Assembly: GCA_021234155.1 (NCBI GenBank)
Contig: JAJEKV010000022.1
Coordinates: 8,868,934 to 8,932,933 of the forward strand
Source of the DNA: Isoetes taiwanensis
Taxonomy: Eukaryota; Streptophyta; Lycopodiopsida; Isoetales; Isoetaceae
Length of the DNA: 64,000 bases
Direction of reading: 5' to 3'
In this document: positions 11,248 to 21,520 of the stretch, piece by piece
Layout of the letters: each line of letters opens with the position of its first letter
Position numbering within the stretch: position 1 is the stretch's first letter
The notes under the pieces: generated by a model
Database searches by the model: none
What the model saw: only the letters and a program-made list of their open reading frames with translations
Told to the model about the DNA's origin: nothing
Position numbers and translations under genes: made by a program

Positions 11248-13314
11248 ATGGGTAGTATCAAGAAAGGAAGAAGTAAAACTGCAGGTAAACTAAACAATTC
11301 ATGTTTCGTGCACTATGCTTAAGTTCTGAATATAGCAAAATTTCATGTTGTAGGTGAAAAGAAGAATGTTATTGGGAAGGGGTTGCATTTACCATTCTCG
11401 GACATCCCAATTGCTTTAAACCCGGCACAAAAAGATGCTTTGCTATCGATGTTGGAAGTCCATCCACATCTACATCACCTTTGAGAATTGCAACAACTCA
11501 TAAGCAATATCAGTGCAGGATTTGGAGACAGAGGGATATGTGGAAGGTAGGGTGATTACATTCTGATTACATTAAGATTGCATCTGTTGTAGTTAGAGTT
11601 CACTAATATTCAATATTTTGCAGCAGAGGTTGTTTTCCAAAAAGAGATCCCACCTGTTGAAGCCGAGCTCCTATTATTGGAGCAACTAGCTGAAAGCCCA
11701 GAAAGTAATTCTCTCTCCTTTTCAGGGTTTCTATTTTATTTTTTTGTATTTTGAAACTTACGTTGACGTGTTTACAGATAAAATTACTGAAGATGTTGGT
11801 GACGACATTGAAAGCAGTCTTGAAGCTGCTGTTGAAGTTCAAGTTGAGGAAAAGGCTTGTTCTTTGGCAGGTACGTGTTTCTTTTTTTGTCTTGCTTTCA
11901 AAACATTAGAATGAAGCACTTTCTTGTCTTCAGAGACTTGCGACGATTCAAAGGAGCTAGATGATGTTGAAGAAGCCTTGGAGATTACAGCCAAGGCAAT
12001 GACTAAATTTATGGTCAAAGCTGATGCCAAAACAGCTGGAAGAAAGAGAGTGCAAACCAGAGCAGGGACATCCGCTGCAAAACGGTAATTGCTAGCTTAC
12101 ATTGACTTACTTATACTTCAGTAGCTTATTATATTTTACTCGTTTTGCGAGGTCTAAACCATCGAAACAGAGATTGGAAGGTATCAATTTATGCTTTATT
12201 GTCATGGATCAATTGTTAATATGACACTAACATCTTGGATCTGACAACAGAAATGATGACAAGGATAAACTTATGGAATTTACGCCATTCACGCCATTCA
12301 AGAACTGTCCGTCGGTTGAAATGAAAGTGGTTGCATCTGACATAGCAATTTTATGTGCAACTAACTCTAAAACGAGTAGCCGCTTTAGGATCTTTATGGC
12401 GTAATAACCTGTTGTAATCGAGCTGTATTTGTTGCTATTCCTTGTCTCTAATGTTAATCTTAATCTAATCCGGTGCTTGTATGAGACATTGCCTTTCGAA
12501 AGGGAAGAGCAAAATCTTTTTTTATCCCCGCTTACAAACTATATAAGGTTTAGAGAAGCTACCAACAAAGAAAAAGAAAGGGTGAATCAGCTAAAGGATC
12601 ACCGAATGTCATTGAAATAGTGAAATCGGGGATGAAGGGGATCGTGGTAGCTAAATGCCATCACATCCTTGCACCTATCCTTGAGAATGACCATTTTGTG
12701 CCGGGCTGTTTTACGCTTTGCACCATCCGATTCCAAGATCCTACCCGCACCAGAATTCCGCCTTGAATCCTCTTACGTGTTATGCGACGAAACGAAAGCA
12801 ATCAAAGGGTATGTAATACTTTAATTTGTTGCTTTGCTTTTCTTCGCTAATTCGGTCTGCTAAATTTCGTGATATGTAGGCTGCACACACAAATGTTAAC
12901 CACATCGACGGTCAAGTATCTAGAGGCGCGATTTCATGAAGAGAAATAATGTTAATCGGATTCAAAGAAGTAGAGGTGCCACGGCAGCCGATTTAACATC
13001 ATGTGGGTTGTATGTGATGGGATTTATGCACAAATATGTTGAAGCTCTTGTCTCTGTAGAGATATGGAAGTAAGTTGTATGTCTTCCCTTGTATGTACTG
13101 CATCTCATGTTCCTTTAAATATTTCTAACCTTATTTATGGATGTCACAGATTACATCTAAATGGTTCTCTCATGAATACGCCCTGTCACGACGACAATTT
13201 CTAATAGATGCTTTGGTCATGCATTGTGATGCCAATCCGAAAGAACGACGTGTCAGCCAGCCCTCCGATTTCGAAATGATCATGAGTCCGAAAGTATCCG
13301 ATTTTACAAGATGA
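11248..13314 (+). pseudogene. Ulp1-like cysteine protease, transposon-borne, multi-exon
   Basis: The ATG at 11248 opens a small exon (MGSIKKGRSKTA) ending at a GTAAAC donor. Further exons with consensus borders follow near 11354-11550, 11624-11703, 11778-11870, 11934-12088 and 12251-12405. The N-terminal part is acidic and low-complexity, then basic (KRVQTRAGTSAAKR). The C-terminal part carries the Ulp1/SENP fold landmarks: the histidine region ILAPILENDHFV near 12670-12700 and, near 12975-13050, VPRQ followed by DLTSCGLYVMGFMHKYVEAL with the catalytic cysteine in SCG. A last exon (ITSKWFSHEYALSRRQFLID) reaches the stop at 13312. An in-frame TGA at about 11482 and a one-base frame change just before the cysteine motif indicate decay. 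Such proteases cleave ubiquitin-like modifiers such as SUMO. The role in transposition is inferred. Confidence 0.7.
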
Positions 13315-13544
13315 ACTATGTAACAGGGCTTATATATATCTTTTGTTCACATTTGTGTTCACATTTCCTATCATAAGGAATGTGTAAATGACACTATGCT
13401 GAATAGTATACTACTGATAGTATACTTTATGACTATGTAAGTTTTTTTTTTTGAAGAAAAAAGATTTCTGATTTAAAGAAGCCTTGTACCCTTTTTGGTC
13501 AATCAAAACAGTTACTTGATTGTTTCGACTGATATATTTTGTGA

Positions 13545-14160
13545 CCTTGTACCACATCACACCCCTCCACCACACTCCACCACACCACATCACACCACAA
13601 TCCACAACACCACACCACACCACCACCACCACCACACCCCACCACCACACTCCACCACACCACATCATACCACCACACACCACTACACACACCACCACCA
13701 CCACCACCCCCCACCACCACACCCCACCACCACCACACACCACACCACCACCCCCCACCACCGCTCCACACTCCACCATTTGGTGTATGGTGTATGGTGT
13801 GTAGTGAATGGTGTGGCGTGTGGTGAATGGTGGGATGTGCTCGTTCTGGTGAATATGATAGTTGGTGTATGGTCTATGGTGTATGGTGTGTGGTGAATGG
13901 TGGGGTGTGTGGTGGGGTGTGTGGTGAATGGTGTGGTGTGTGGTGGGATGTGCTCGTTCTGGTGAATATGATAGTTGGTGTATGGTCTATGGTGTATGGT
14001 GTGTGGTGAATGGTGTGGTGTGTGGTGGGGTGTGTGGTGAATGGTGTAGTGTGTGGTGGGATGTGCCTGCTCTAAATGAATATAATAATAGTGTGGGGCA
14101 TGGTATGGTGCATGGTTTGGTGTGGTATACACACCTTAATAGTTTAGTGTTCATTTGAGG
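13545..14160. repeat. CAC-rich block facing a GTG-rich 113-bp minisatellite
   Basis: Up to about 13780 the strand is CCACCACAC-rich. From there it switches to its near complement, GTGTGGTGAATGG-rich, ending in three copies of a 113-bp unit marked by TGGGATGTGC at 13831, 13944 and 14057. The two halves can pair as a large foldback. Long open frames here (His/Pro/Thr or Gly/Val/Trp rich) are composition artefacts. Confidence 0.85.
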
Positions 14161-14745
14161 CAGATGGTATTGTTCAAGAGGTTTCTGGACCAACATCCAT
14201 TAATTTTTGGCAGATGCTTCAGATGCTTCAAGATGCATTTAAAGAATTAAAATACTCTGAACATATTTTCCTATTGGCTGCTGGTTACCATATTTTGTTA
14301 GTGTGCAGATCATAAATTCTGCACCTTGAAATTCCTTGTTGGCTTTAATGTTTGTTTTGGTATACTATTTCAGTAATTGTACTTTGCATTTTATAATTAA
14401 TGACAAAATTTAAACTGTCATTAACTTGAGTTGCACCAAAAACTTGAGTTGCAAACTAAAGTACCAAACATGTTTCTTATATCTATACAGAAAAGGATAG
14501 AAATAGTTCGGTTAACTAAAAGAACAAAGGGAAACTCGGATAACAGTTAAAGCAAAAATATAGTCACAAATGTAGAGAAGAGGAGTTACATCATTAATGA
14601 AAAGCTTTACAAAAAATGGAGTCACAAGGACTATTGCAAAACAAGTTCTGTATTTAATTAAAAAGCTTTACAAAGAATAGTCACAAGGACTATTGCCAAA
14701 AAAATTGAAACCAGGGATTACAAAAATTTAAACAAGGCTTGATCT
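14161..14745. other. transposon interior, no gene
   Basis: AT-rich. A short stretch around an AAAAGCTTTACAAA core with GTCACAAGGACTATTGC recurs near 14600-14640 and 14660-14700. Nothing else is recognised. Confidence 0.4.
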
Positions 14746-15033
14746 TCAGGCCAGGTTGCCCTCCATGGCATACATCTTCATTTCGAGGAGTCGCTCCTCG
14801 TCGAGGTAAGCCTCATGCACCCACTCGATCACCCGCAACGAAGCGACAACCTGATGATCCATGATGAGCTTCTCCACCTCTGGTGGAGTGAACTTCGCCC
14901 TGACTGTAACCGGGTGGCCTCCGGAGAAAGACACGGATTCTCCGGAGGAAGAGGAGGACCGTGCTGGCGGGGGAGGAGCAGGCATAATGGCCGGGATAGT
15001 GTTCCTGCGGAGTGTGGTCTTGAACTTGGCCAT
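14746..15033 (-). CDS. small transposon protein, 95 aa, unrecognised
   Basis: From the ATG at 15033 an uninterrupted 95-codon frame reads MAKFKTTLRRNTIP, then a Pro/Ser-rich linker (APPPPARSSSSSGES), then a compact C-terminal part (VRAKFTPPEVEKLIMDHQVV, EWVHEAYLDEERLLEMKMYA) that looks helical. An upstream in-frame Met would add 34 residues, but that extension is Pro/Ser/Ile-rich and less protein-like. GC content is clearly higher than in the flanking DNA, and the frame is unbroken although both main transposon genes have decayed. This may mean recent capture or selection. I do not recognise the family. It lies between the two convergent gene blocks. Confidence 0.45.
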   Translation of the reverse strand: MAKFKTTLRRNTIPAIMPAPPPPARSSSSSGESVSFSGGHPVTVRAKFTPPEVEKLIMDHQVVASLRVIEWVHEAYLDEERLLEMKMYAMEGNLA

Positions 15034-15661
15034 GGCGGAAGTGAAGGAGATGGGCGGAATAGACGATGGGGACGGAATGGACGGAATGAAGCTGCAGGGC
15101 AGAATTTTGGGAATAAAAGGGATGTTTGCATGCATACGATTTTGTTTTGGGAATTAGGCAGAAGAGGAAAGGGATGTATCCATGCATACGATTTCACACC
15201 TCGGGAGCCGATCCACCCACCTCAAAATTTTTGCAAATGTAAAATGGATAGGTTGAACCATATTATGAGACCAATTGCTTGGTATGCAGTTAACACAACC
15301 CTAATACAAAGTTAGCAATATCCCACATGCATATATCACAAAAGTCGTGAGCATATATAAGTAGGGTTTTGCTGCTTCATTGATAAGTGTGGATAGAGAT
15401 TAGATGTTGAAAAGTTATGGCTCGCTGGCTTGTAATCTTTAGTTACAGGCCAGCGTGTCATAACTGTCCAAGATGTAATCCTAGTCCACCCTTTTTTTTA
15501 GTAATGGGCTCAAATATCCCACATGCATTCAATGTTCCACATGTTACCAAATCAACAATTGCCAAATCAACAAATGCCAAATAAATGGATTATGTTAAGG
15601 CATATTGTGTACCTATGCATATTGTGTTTGGTAAAGCGTGAGTCAACAATATAGAGATAAC
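15034..15661. other. transposon interior, upstream of the small ORF
   Basis: Contains a nearby duplication of GGGATGTNTGCATGCATACGATTT (15119-15142 and 15172-15193) and otherwise AT-rich DNA. No gene is evident. Confidence 0.4.
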
Positions 15662-16052
15662 AAGGAATATTCCTTATTACCTTGAAAGGAATATTCCTTA
15701 TTGCATTGAAAGGAATATTCCTTAGCGCCTAGTTATCAAGAATATTCCTTATTACCTTTGAAGGAATATTCCTTATTGCATTAAAAGGAATATTCCTTAG
15801 CGCCTAGTTATTAGGAATATTCCTTATTACCTTCAAAGGAGCATTCTTTAGTTTGTTTAAGTGCACCCATAGTTACAAGGAATATTCCTATTACCTTGAA
15901 AGGAATATTCCTTTTTGCATTGAAAGCAATATTCCTTAGTGCCTAGTTATCAAGAATATTCCTTATTACCTTCAAAGGAATATTCTTTAGTTTGTTTAAG
16001 TGCACCCATAGTTACAAGGAATATTCCTTATTACATTGAAAGGAATATTCCT
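15662..16052. repeat. array of about 15 AAGGAATATTCCTT palindromes
   Basis: The 14-base palindrome or a near copy recurs about every 25-30 bases. The array is organised in higher-order units: a segment GTTTGTTTAAGTGCACCCAT recurs at 138-bp spacing (near 15853 and 15991), and CTAGTTAT recurs about every 80 bp earlier on. The core matches nGAAnnTTCn, the pattern bound by heat-shock factors. Confidence 0.88.
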
Positions 16053-16079
16053 CATTGAGTATAGCCCTTTCATTTGAGC

Positions 16080-16558
16080 TAGGCTTGTGGGATATATGCC
16101 AGCATCAACCATTGGCCAATTGGGTGAAAAAAAGGACAAGTGGGAAAGATTTTGAGAAAAGGATGTTGAACAAATCATTGGTTAAGGAACAAATCATTGG
16201 CATGGTACAGGCCATATATCGAAAAAGGGAGAAGGGAATAGACAGGGATAAAAATTCCTTTTTACCTGTGGTGACCCGGTTGATTCCGATGGCGGAGGAG
16301 ATCGAACGACTAGATCACAATCCATATCCCCAATTCAAATGCAAACTCACCCTCAAGCACCGATTCTTGAGGAGATCAATGCCAAACAGGGAAACCAATT
16401 GAACAAAATCAAACGGAGAGGCAATCCACGAGTTCGTGAGGTACTCCTATTCTTAAACATGCTTTTGTTCCTAATCTAACAATTGCTTGTGATGTTCTAC
16501 ACAGATGCACAGAGGAGACTTAACAATGTTGGAAGCATGGATCGAGCTATGGGAGTAG
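16080..16558 (+). CDS. small spliced transposon gene, unrecognised
   Basis: A basic protein-like frame starts right after the palindrome array (LWDICQHQPLANWVKKRT, KRMLNKSLVKEQIIGMVQAI, SFLPVVTRLIPMAEEIERLD). Near 16320 the better frame changes to one reading PQAPILEEINAKQGNQLNK and KIKRRGNPRVRE. The last codon meets a GTACTC donor at 16441, and a 64-base intron ends with CACAG at 16504. The second exon continues in phase, MHRGDLTMLEAWIELWE, to a stop at 16556. No start codon is clear; the first exon may lie upstream or have been lost. No domain is recognised. The frame change means it may be a pseudogene. Confidence 0.35.
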
Positions 16559-16859
16559 CAATGACAAGGGGATGAAGAATCCCAATTATCTAAAAGCGTA
16601 ACTAGAGAGTATCCTCATTCACTTAAACAGAAGTTGTGCATGCAAAAGCAATCAACAAAGTCTTTGAAAAGGGGTGAGGTTTGGAGATTCAATAGCCTCA
16701 AACCATACTTTACCAATCTCTATCATAAATGACAATGTTTGGAAGCACATGTCTTGCTTCGTTAGACTTCACCAACTTCCAAACAAATATCCCCGGACAC
16801 TCTTCTCACAATTTTTAGAACAGGGACCATTCTTGATCTCACACTTCCCGCAGGACCTT

Positions 16860-16915
16860 CCTCGGATGAATCTTGAGTCTTGAGTCTTGAATCTTGAATC
16901 TTGAATCTTGAGACC
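16860..16915. repeat. 7-bp tandem repeat (TCTTGAA/G)
   Basis: About six consecutive TCTTGAG/TCTTGAA units. Confidence 0.85.
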
Positions 16916-17071
16916 TTCTGCTTACAGTATTTTTTACAACTTACACTAAGTATAACAGTCTTGGAACTATATAAACAATATATTAATGTTTGTGTTTTAA
17001 TCTGGTTCACATTCGATTACATTCATTTGCAAGTCCATGCCTTAGTGCATACAAAAGTTACTTCAACAACA

Positions 17072-20000
17072 AGGTTAATGTATTACGAGAGATTCTACAA
17101 TCTCGGCAAATTTCCCAAAGAACATTTCATGCCAATAGTTAGTCAGTTCATATGCATAAGATGTACCTTTAATCTTATGTTTGACTGGCTCCAATGGAAA
17201 TCTCACCCAATTACTGACTCGGGATGGACAAGAACTTTCTTTCCTTGAATAAGCCTGTACTTTTGATGGCAACCAGGAATCAATTCAAAGTAGTTACCAG
17301 CTATAACTTCATTACCACAATAAAATTCATTTCCATAGTCATCCTTGGTGTCTTCTTCGAGGGCATGTTTCACTTCATGCCCGGATGAGATAATAAGGGA
17401 CCCTTTCATAATTGTGCAGGGATGTGAATGATGCAAAATAATCTCCAACCTGCACTGTCTCATCCACATTGTCCACGTCATTTGCCCACAAGTCCTCTGC
17501 CTCGTACCCATCTTCTTCAACATTGTCTCTGTTTGTAGGCTCTAGTTTTCTCAACTCCCACCGCCACAATGATCGGCATTCTCACAAGCAGGCCAATCAA
17601 AATTGATGCATGCCTTACAAAAACATGAAAGAGATCTACACATTAACTTTGTTGGATCATTTGGATCTATGGATGATAATGCAATGAAGAGATTGCACCC
17701 CTTTCAATTGGGAGCACATCAAATCTTTGGGAACGGTCAATGTCGGACACCTTCCAAAATACCCTTTCCACATCAGAAATTTTCTCTTCAAGAACCTCAC
17801 ATGCGGTTTCGCATTTTTTTATCACTTTTCCATCCTTTTTTTCTTTGTTGCGCCTCGAGCCATAGTTTGGCTATGGCTCCTTCTCCGTCATGTGTGTGCC
17901 CTTCCCATGTCCCGAGCCAAAGAAATTCCGTTGCATTCGATCTTATGCTCTTGATGATACCTAGTTACATGATAGAAAGCTCTTCTCGACTTGAATTGGG
18001 CTACACACCCGTCGGATAAACTAAGTGGTATTTCATATGACCAAACACCATTTTCTTTCACCAATTGAGGTGCATCTTGAATGCTTTTTGTACAAAGTGA
18101 GTATCAATGTGTTTTGTCGGTCGAAATAAAGAAGTGCACACATTTTCTCATTTTACCCCAGTACCTTGAACATCGTTGATGTGGACCAATATGCTAATTT
18201 GTTCATTGTACCAATGTTGTGCTTGAATCTCGTTGAATGGCTTCAAAGTATAATTCTCCGAAATCAACAACCGATAATACGGTATCATCACGAAGACTCT
18301 TCATGGATTCCTTGAATTGTTTGCTCTCGCCAATGTGCCACAAAGTTATGATATACAAACTTGACATATGATCAAACATGTTATCCAACATATTACTTGG
18401 AGCTGCCTTTCTTGTCAATTAGCTTTAGTCTTCGTGGAAGTTCCTTTCTTCGAGGGCTCATTAACGTAACCATAGACTTGCCAATCAAGCGTTTGATCAA
18501 TCTGCTCCTTGTATTCTCTTGGACACAACTCAATTAATTGTTTCCCACAATTTTCACAATCTGATTTGATACATTGTAGCTTATGCCACTTTCGTTGCTT
18601 TCCGCTTTCTGTCACATACCATAGCCCTCCAAAATGTGCTAACATTATCAAATGTCTTGTCCTTGGCTTGACATATTCCAAAGATGAGCTTCGGATCGAC
18701 ACACCACAATTGCACGAACAATTTTCATGGAGTCTTGACCTCATCAAAATAAATGCCTGCTTGTACAGATCTGATTGCTCATGTTTCACGCAACAACATG
18801 TGTTTCTTTTTTTTAGCTTTCTAATGCAAGAAGGTTTTAAGTATTGAAATTGCCTAAGCCCAATCCGAACCTCTCGGATAATGATCCACAAAATTTGAAT
18901 AATTCACCAGAAAATTACAGTGAAATAAAATTAGTCACCTCATTACATTACATTACATTACATTACATTACATTACATTACATTACATTACATAAAAATC
19001 TTTTACATATTCAAGACCCTAAACTCCCACACATACATGTACATTCTGACATGAATTTTATTTCATTTACTATGAAGTCACATAATTTTTTGACAATTAA
19101 TACATCTCCACACTAATTTCTTCTTAGTTCTTTGCCTACATCTACAATACATCCGAATATACATGTAAACAAATATACATCCGAATATACATGTAAACAA
19201 ATATACATGTACGTGTTGCCATGAAATAATTTGACATTTCCATGTAGAACAACTAGGGCAGACTGCATCTACATTACATTCAAAAAGTAAAGAAATCTGT
19301 TACAAACTTTACATCAGTGTTACAAAATAAAAGACATCTTTATTCTGCCAAAAAGTAAAGAAATCTACAAACTTTACATTAGTGTTACAAAATAAAAAAC
19401 ATCTTTATTCTGAAAAACAAGATGCAATTACAGCTAAATTACGGTTACAACACATTAATGTCAATATATTAAATTGGTTGTGTCCTCTTCTTCATGACAT
19501 CTCTAATTTTTGGTGAAACCTTTGAGTTATCTAACCAAAACCGAGCAACCATATCCTTCATAGCCTTGATCTATCGTATTTGTTCTTGGATTTCGACCGC
19601 TAATGCCCACGTTTGTTCCACCTAGTGACATTCTTTTCCTTCTCTCCACTCGCTAGTTTCATATTTCTATGATGTATTTTCAGCAACTTAGTCGCTAGTG
19701 AAGTCTTCGTACCTTCCTCTCCAACCACCATAGATAGTACTGAATGCTTTGCGCGACAAGTCCATCATTGCTATTTGCATTTTTGACGTCTTGGAGGCCA
19801 TCCTTTAAATTCTTTACCAGATCTGTTTTCACGATAGCCTCTTGAGGCCTTCCAATGACTGGCTCAAATAGGAATTGCAATCTTTTGTCCTGCAATAATC
19901 TTCTTGCAAATATACTTTGCTGTTTTGGAGTCAAATTAGATACCTCATTCATTATGAGATTTACAGAAGCATTCACCTTTCTTCTAATTGGCTTTGTCAC

Positions 20001-20208
20001 GTATCCACCCCTACAAACCCTCTGTTTCAATTTTCTTTGCCTGCTTGTAACAGTGCTTTCCGAAACTTCATCAACAGGAGGATTGAAATCTGAACCCGAT
20101 GCTGACCTCGAAGTGCTTGCATGAGAGTCCAATCCTTCTTCCATAGTTTCTGCTTCAACTGGTGCTTTAAGACATCGATCCATTCTGCAGAAAGGGGATA
20201 CAACATCC
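17072..20208 (-). pseudogene. DDE-type transposase of the 11.5-kb transposon, decayed
   Basis: Reading right to left: an exon beginning at a TTTGTGCAG acceptor near 20208 (VKTDLVKNLKDGLQDVKNAN, WWLERK to a GTACGA donor near 19700); a segment near 19480-19610 (FWLDNSKVSPKIRDVMKKR); a 158-codon stretch at 18891-18415 with Cys-rich NCSCNCGVS and CIKSDCENCGKQ plus DWQVYGYVNEPSKKG; VLSVVDFGELYFEA (first acidic residue at 18265-18263); SDGCVAQFKSRRAFYH (second at 18013-18011); NFFGSGHGKGTH then DGEGAIAKLW (third motif near 17889-17881); and a C-terminal YCGNEVIAGNYFELIPG. Three spaced acidic motifs with SDG and GHGKG...DGxGA are, from memory, shared with a broad transposase-like family in animals and plants. 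An extra AC in a CACACA run breaks the third motif, and other frame breaks and stops are present. Confidence 0.7.
18940..18993. repeat. (TTACA)n microsatellite
   Basis: About ten uninterrupted ATTAC units inside the transposase gene, probably in an intron or at its edge. A 31-bp tandem copy (ATACATCCGAATATACATGT...) also lies at about 19149-19210. Confidence 0.9.
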
Positions 20209-20631
20209 TGCACAAAAAATCAGATTATTAACCAGATTTGTATTACTGCTTGAAGGGATTTGTATTACTGCTTGAAGGAAAGGGATTTCAATTTGTTCAA
20301 GATACATTTGTTTCTTGAAATGCATTCGATTTAGGAGCAGCTATAATCGATTCGGGCCAAGTTTTCGTTGAGGTAGAATACGGAGCCATATTTGATCGAT
20401 TGAGGAAAGTTCAAAATGTGCACCAAAGTTTTTTTTCGCAGGCAAGATATTTAGATTTTATTGATAGAGAAGCTAGTACAAGATTTCGGGAGGATTTGGT
20501 ATAATTATGGAGAATATTCTACGTCAACCGCCTTTATTAATGATAGGCAACTCCATGTAAAATTCAAAATGTACATTACAAACACTTTAACCCAGTTCAA
20601 ATTTTTACATCAATATACAAAAAAATTCAAT

Positions 20632-20652
20632 CACCCTTTCATGCTTCTACCC
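20632..20652 (-). repeat. right terminal inverted repeat
   Basis: Exact inverted copy of the left terminus, followed by AAAT. Subterminal DNA at both ends is rich in ATGTAAA/TTTACAT words, a possible transposase-binding pattern. Confidence 0.88.
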
Positions 20653-20925
20653 AAATATTCATTAAATTCTGTTGGTTCCTTACAAAATTTTATCTTGAAT
20701 GTAATGTATGAGGAAACATAACCTTAAATGATAGATCTAGAAGATTATAAAGATCCGCCTCTTGACAGTCGTCAGATCAAGAACAAATAGGCAAGGAAGA
20801 TTACTATGATAACCCACCGCAGATTATCCTGATAACCTCCAACTTCAAATCTGGTCGTTCATACTGCTCATGTTCCAGATCTGGCCACTCGTACTGATGA
20901 TAATTTTCTCGATCTATGATTTGAA
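20653..20925. other. host DNA right of the transposon
   Basis: AT-rich and without a gene. It grades into the palindromic repeat array that follows. Confidence 0.4.
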
Positions 20926-21265
20926 AGGGTTATGCAAATAACCCGCCTGACCTAATGGCCTAGTGAATTATCCTGCATAACCTACTCGAGAGGAGGGTTA
21001 ACTCCTCATCACTCAATTTATTTTCACTCGTACAATTTATTAATCACCACAAGGATTCAATTTGTTCATCGCCAAGACTGAGTGGGTTATTTGCGTAACT
21101 CACGAGGTGAGGGTTAACTCCTCATCACTCAATGTAGTTTCACTTGTCCAATTTGGGTGATGTCAATGTGTTCATCACCAAGGCCAAGTGGGTTATTTGT
21201 ATAACCCATAAGAGGGGAGGGTTAACCCCTCATCACTCAAGGTAGTTTCACTTGTCCAATTTGTT
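20926..21265. repeat. palindromic tandem array, about 110-bp unit
   Basis: GAGGGTTAACTCCTCATCAC recurs with small changes at 20993, 21109 and 21217. Each is preceded by a near-perfect palindrome of the form GGGTTATTTGTATAACCC (near 20927, 21073 and 21190). A single related unit (ATAACCCACTCGAAGGGGAG then GTTAACCTC) starts at 8847, directly after the LTR, so the array appears to be the host repeat into which both large elements inserted. Confidence 0.8.
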
Positions 21266-21270
21266 CATCA

Positions 21271-21520
21271 CCCCCGGGGGATTCACATAGTGTAGGCCGT
21301 ATATACCATGTGAGTGGACGATAAGGGGTTTTTTTTAACCTAAAGCGTACGAATACATACGAGAAGGGGTTCTTTAGACCTTAAAAAATCCAATCTCTAG
21401 TGATGTATTTCATACGGAAAGGGGTTTTTTAGACCTTAAAAAAAGCGTATACGAAAGGGTTTTTTATGACCCCTTCCTCACACATGGCGTATCCCTTATA
21501 CACTAAGTGGTATCCCCGGG
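21271..21520. mobile_element. foldback element, family A copy 1 (~250 bp)
   Basis: The left end CCCGGGGGATTCACATAGTG and the inverted right end CCCGGGGATACCACTTAGTG match. The pairing continues inward through GTATAxACCATGTGxG against GATACGCCATGTGTGAGG. The interior has AAGGGGTTTTTT and GCGTATACGAAAGGG. It is non-coding. Relatives are at 37625-37903, 50671-51275 and probably 39346-39514. Confidence 0.7.

Larger units (their letters stand above)
9113..20652. mobile_element. 11.54-kb DNA transposon with Ulp1 protease and DDE transposase
   Basis: The ends are perfect 21-bp inverted repeats starting GGGTAGAAGCATGAAAGG, flanked on both sides by AAAT (9109-9112 and 20653-20656), a 4-bp target duplication. 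Inside are, left to right, a coiled-coil gene, a multi-exon Ulp1-like cysteine protease gene, CAC/GTG tandem repeats, a small reverse-strand ORF, a palindrome array, a small spliced gene, and a reverse-strand transposase with three acidic motifs. Ulp1-type proteases are known passengers of Mutator-like and CACTA-like elements. I cannot match this transposase and terminus combination to a named superfamily. Frame breaks in both main genes indicate an inactive copy. Confidence 0.78.

Noticed and set aside
13411-13896. His/Thr/Pro-rich and Gly/Val/Trp-rich open frames
   Set aside because: Translations of CAC/GTG tandem repeats in every frame; composition artefact.
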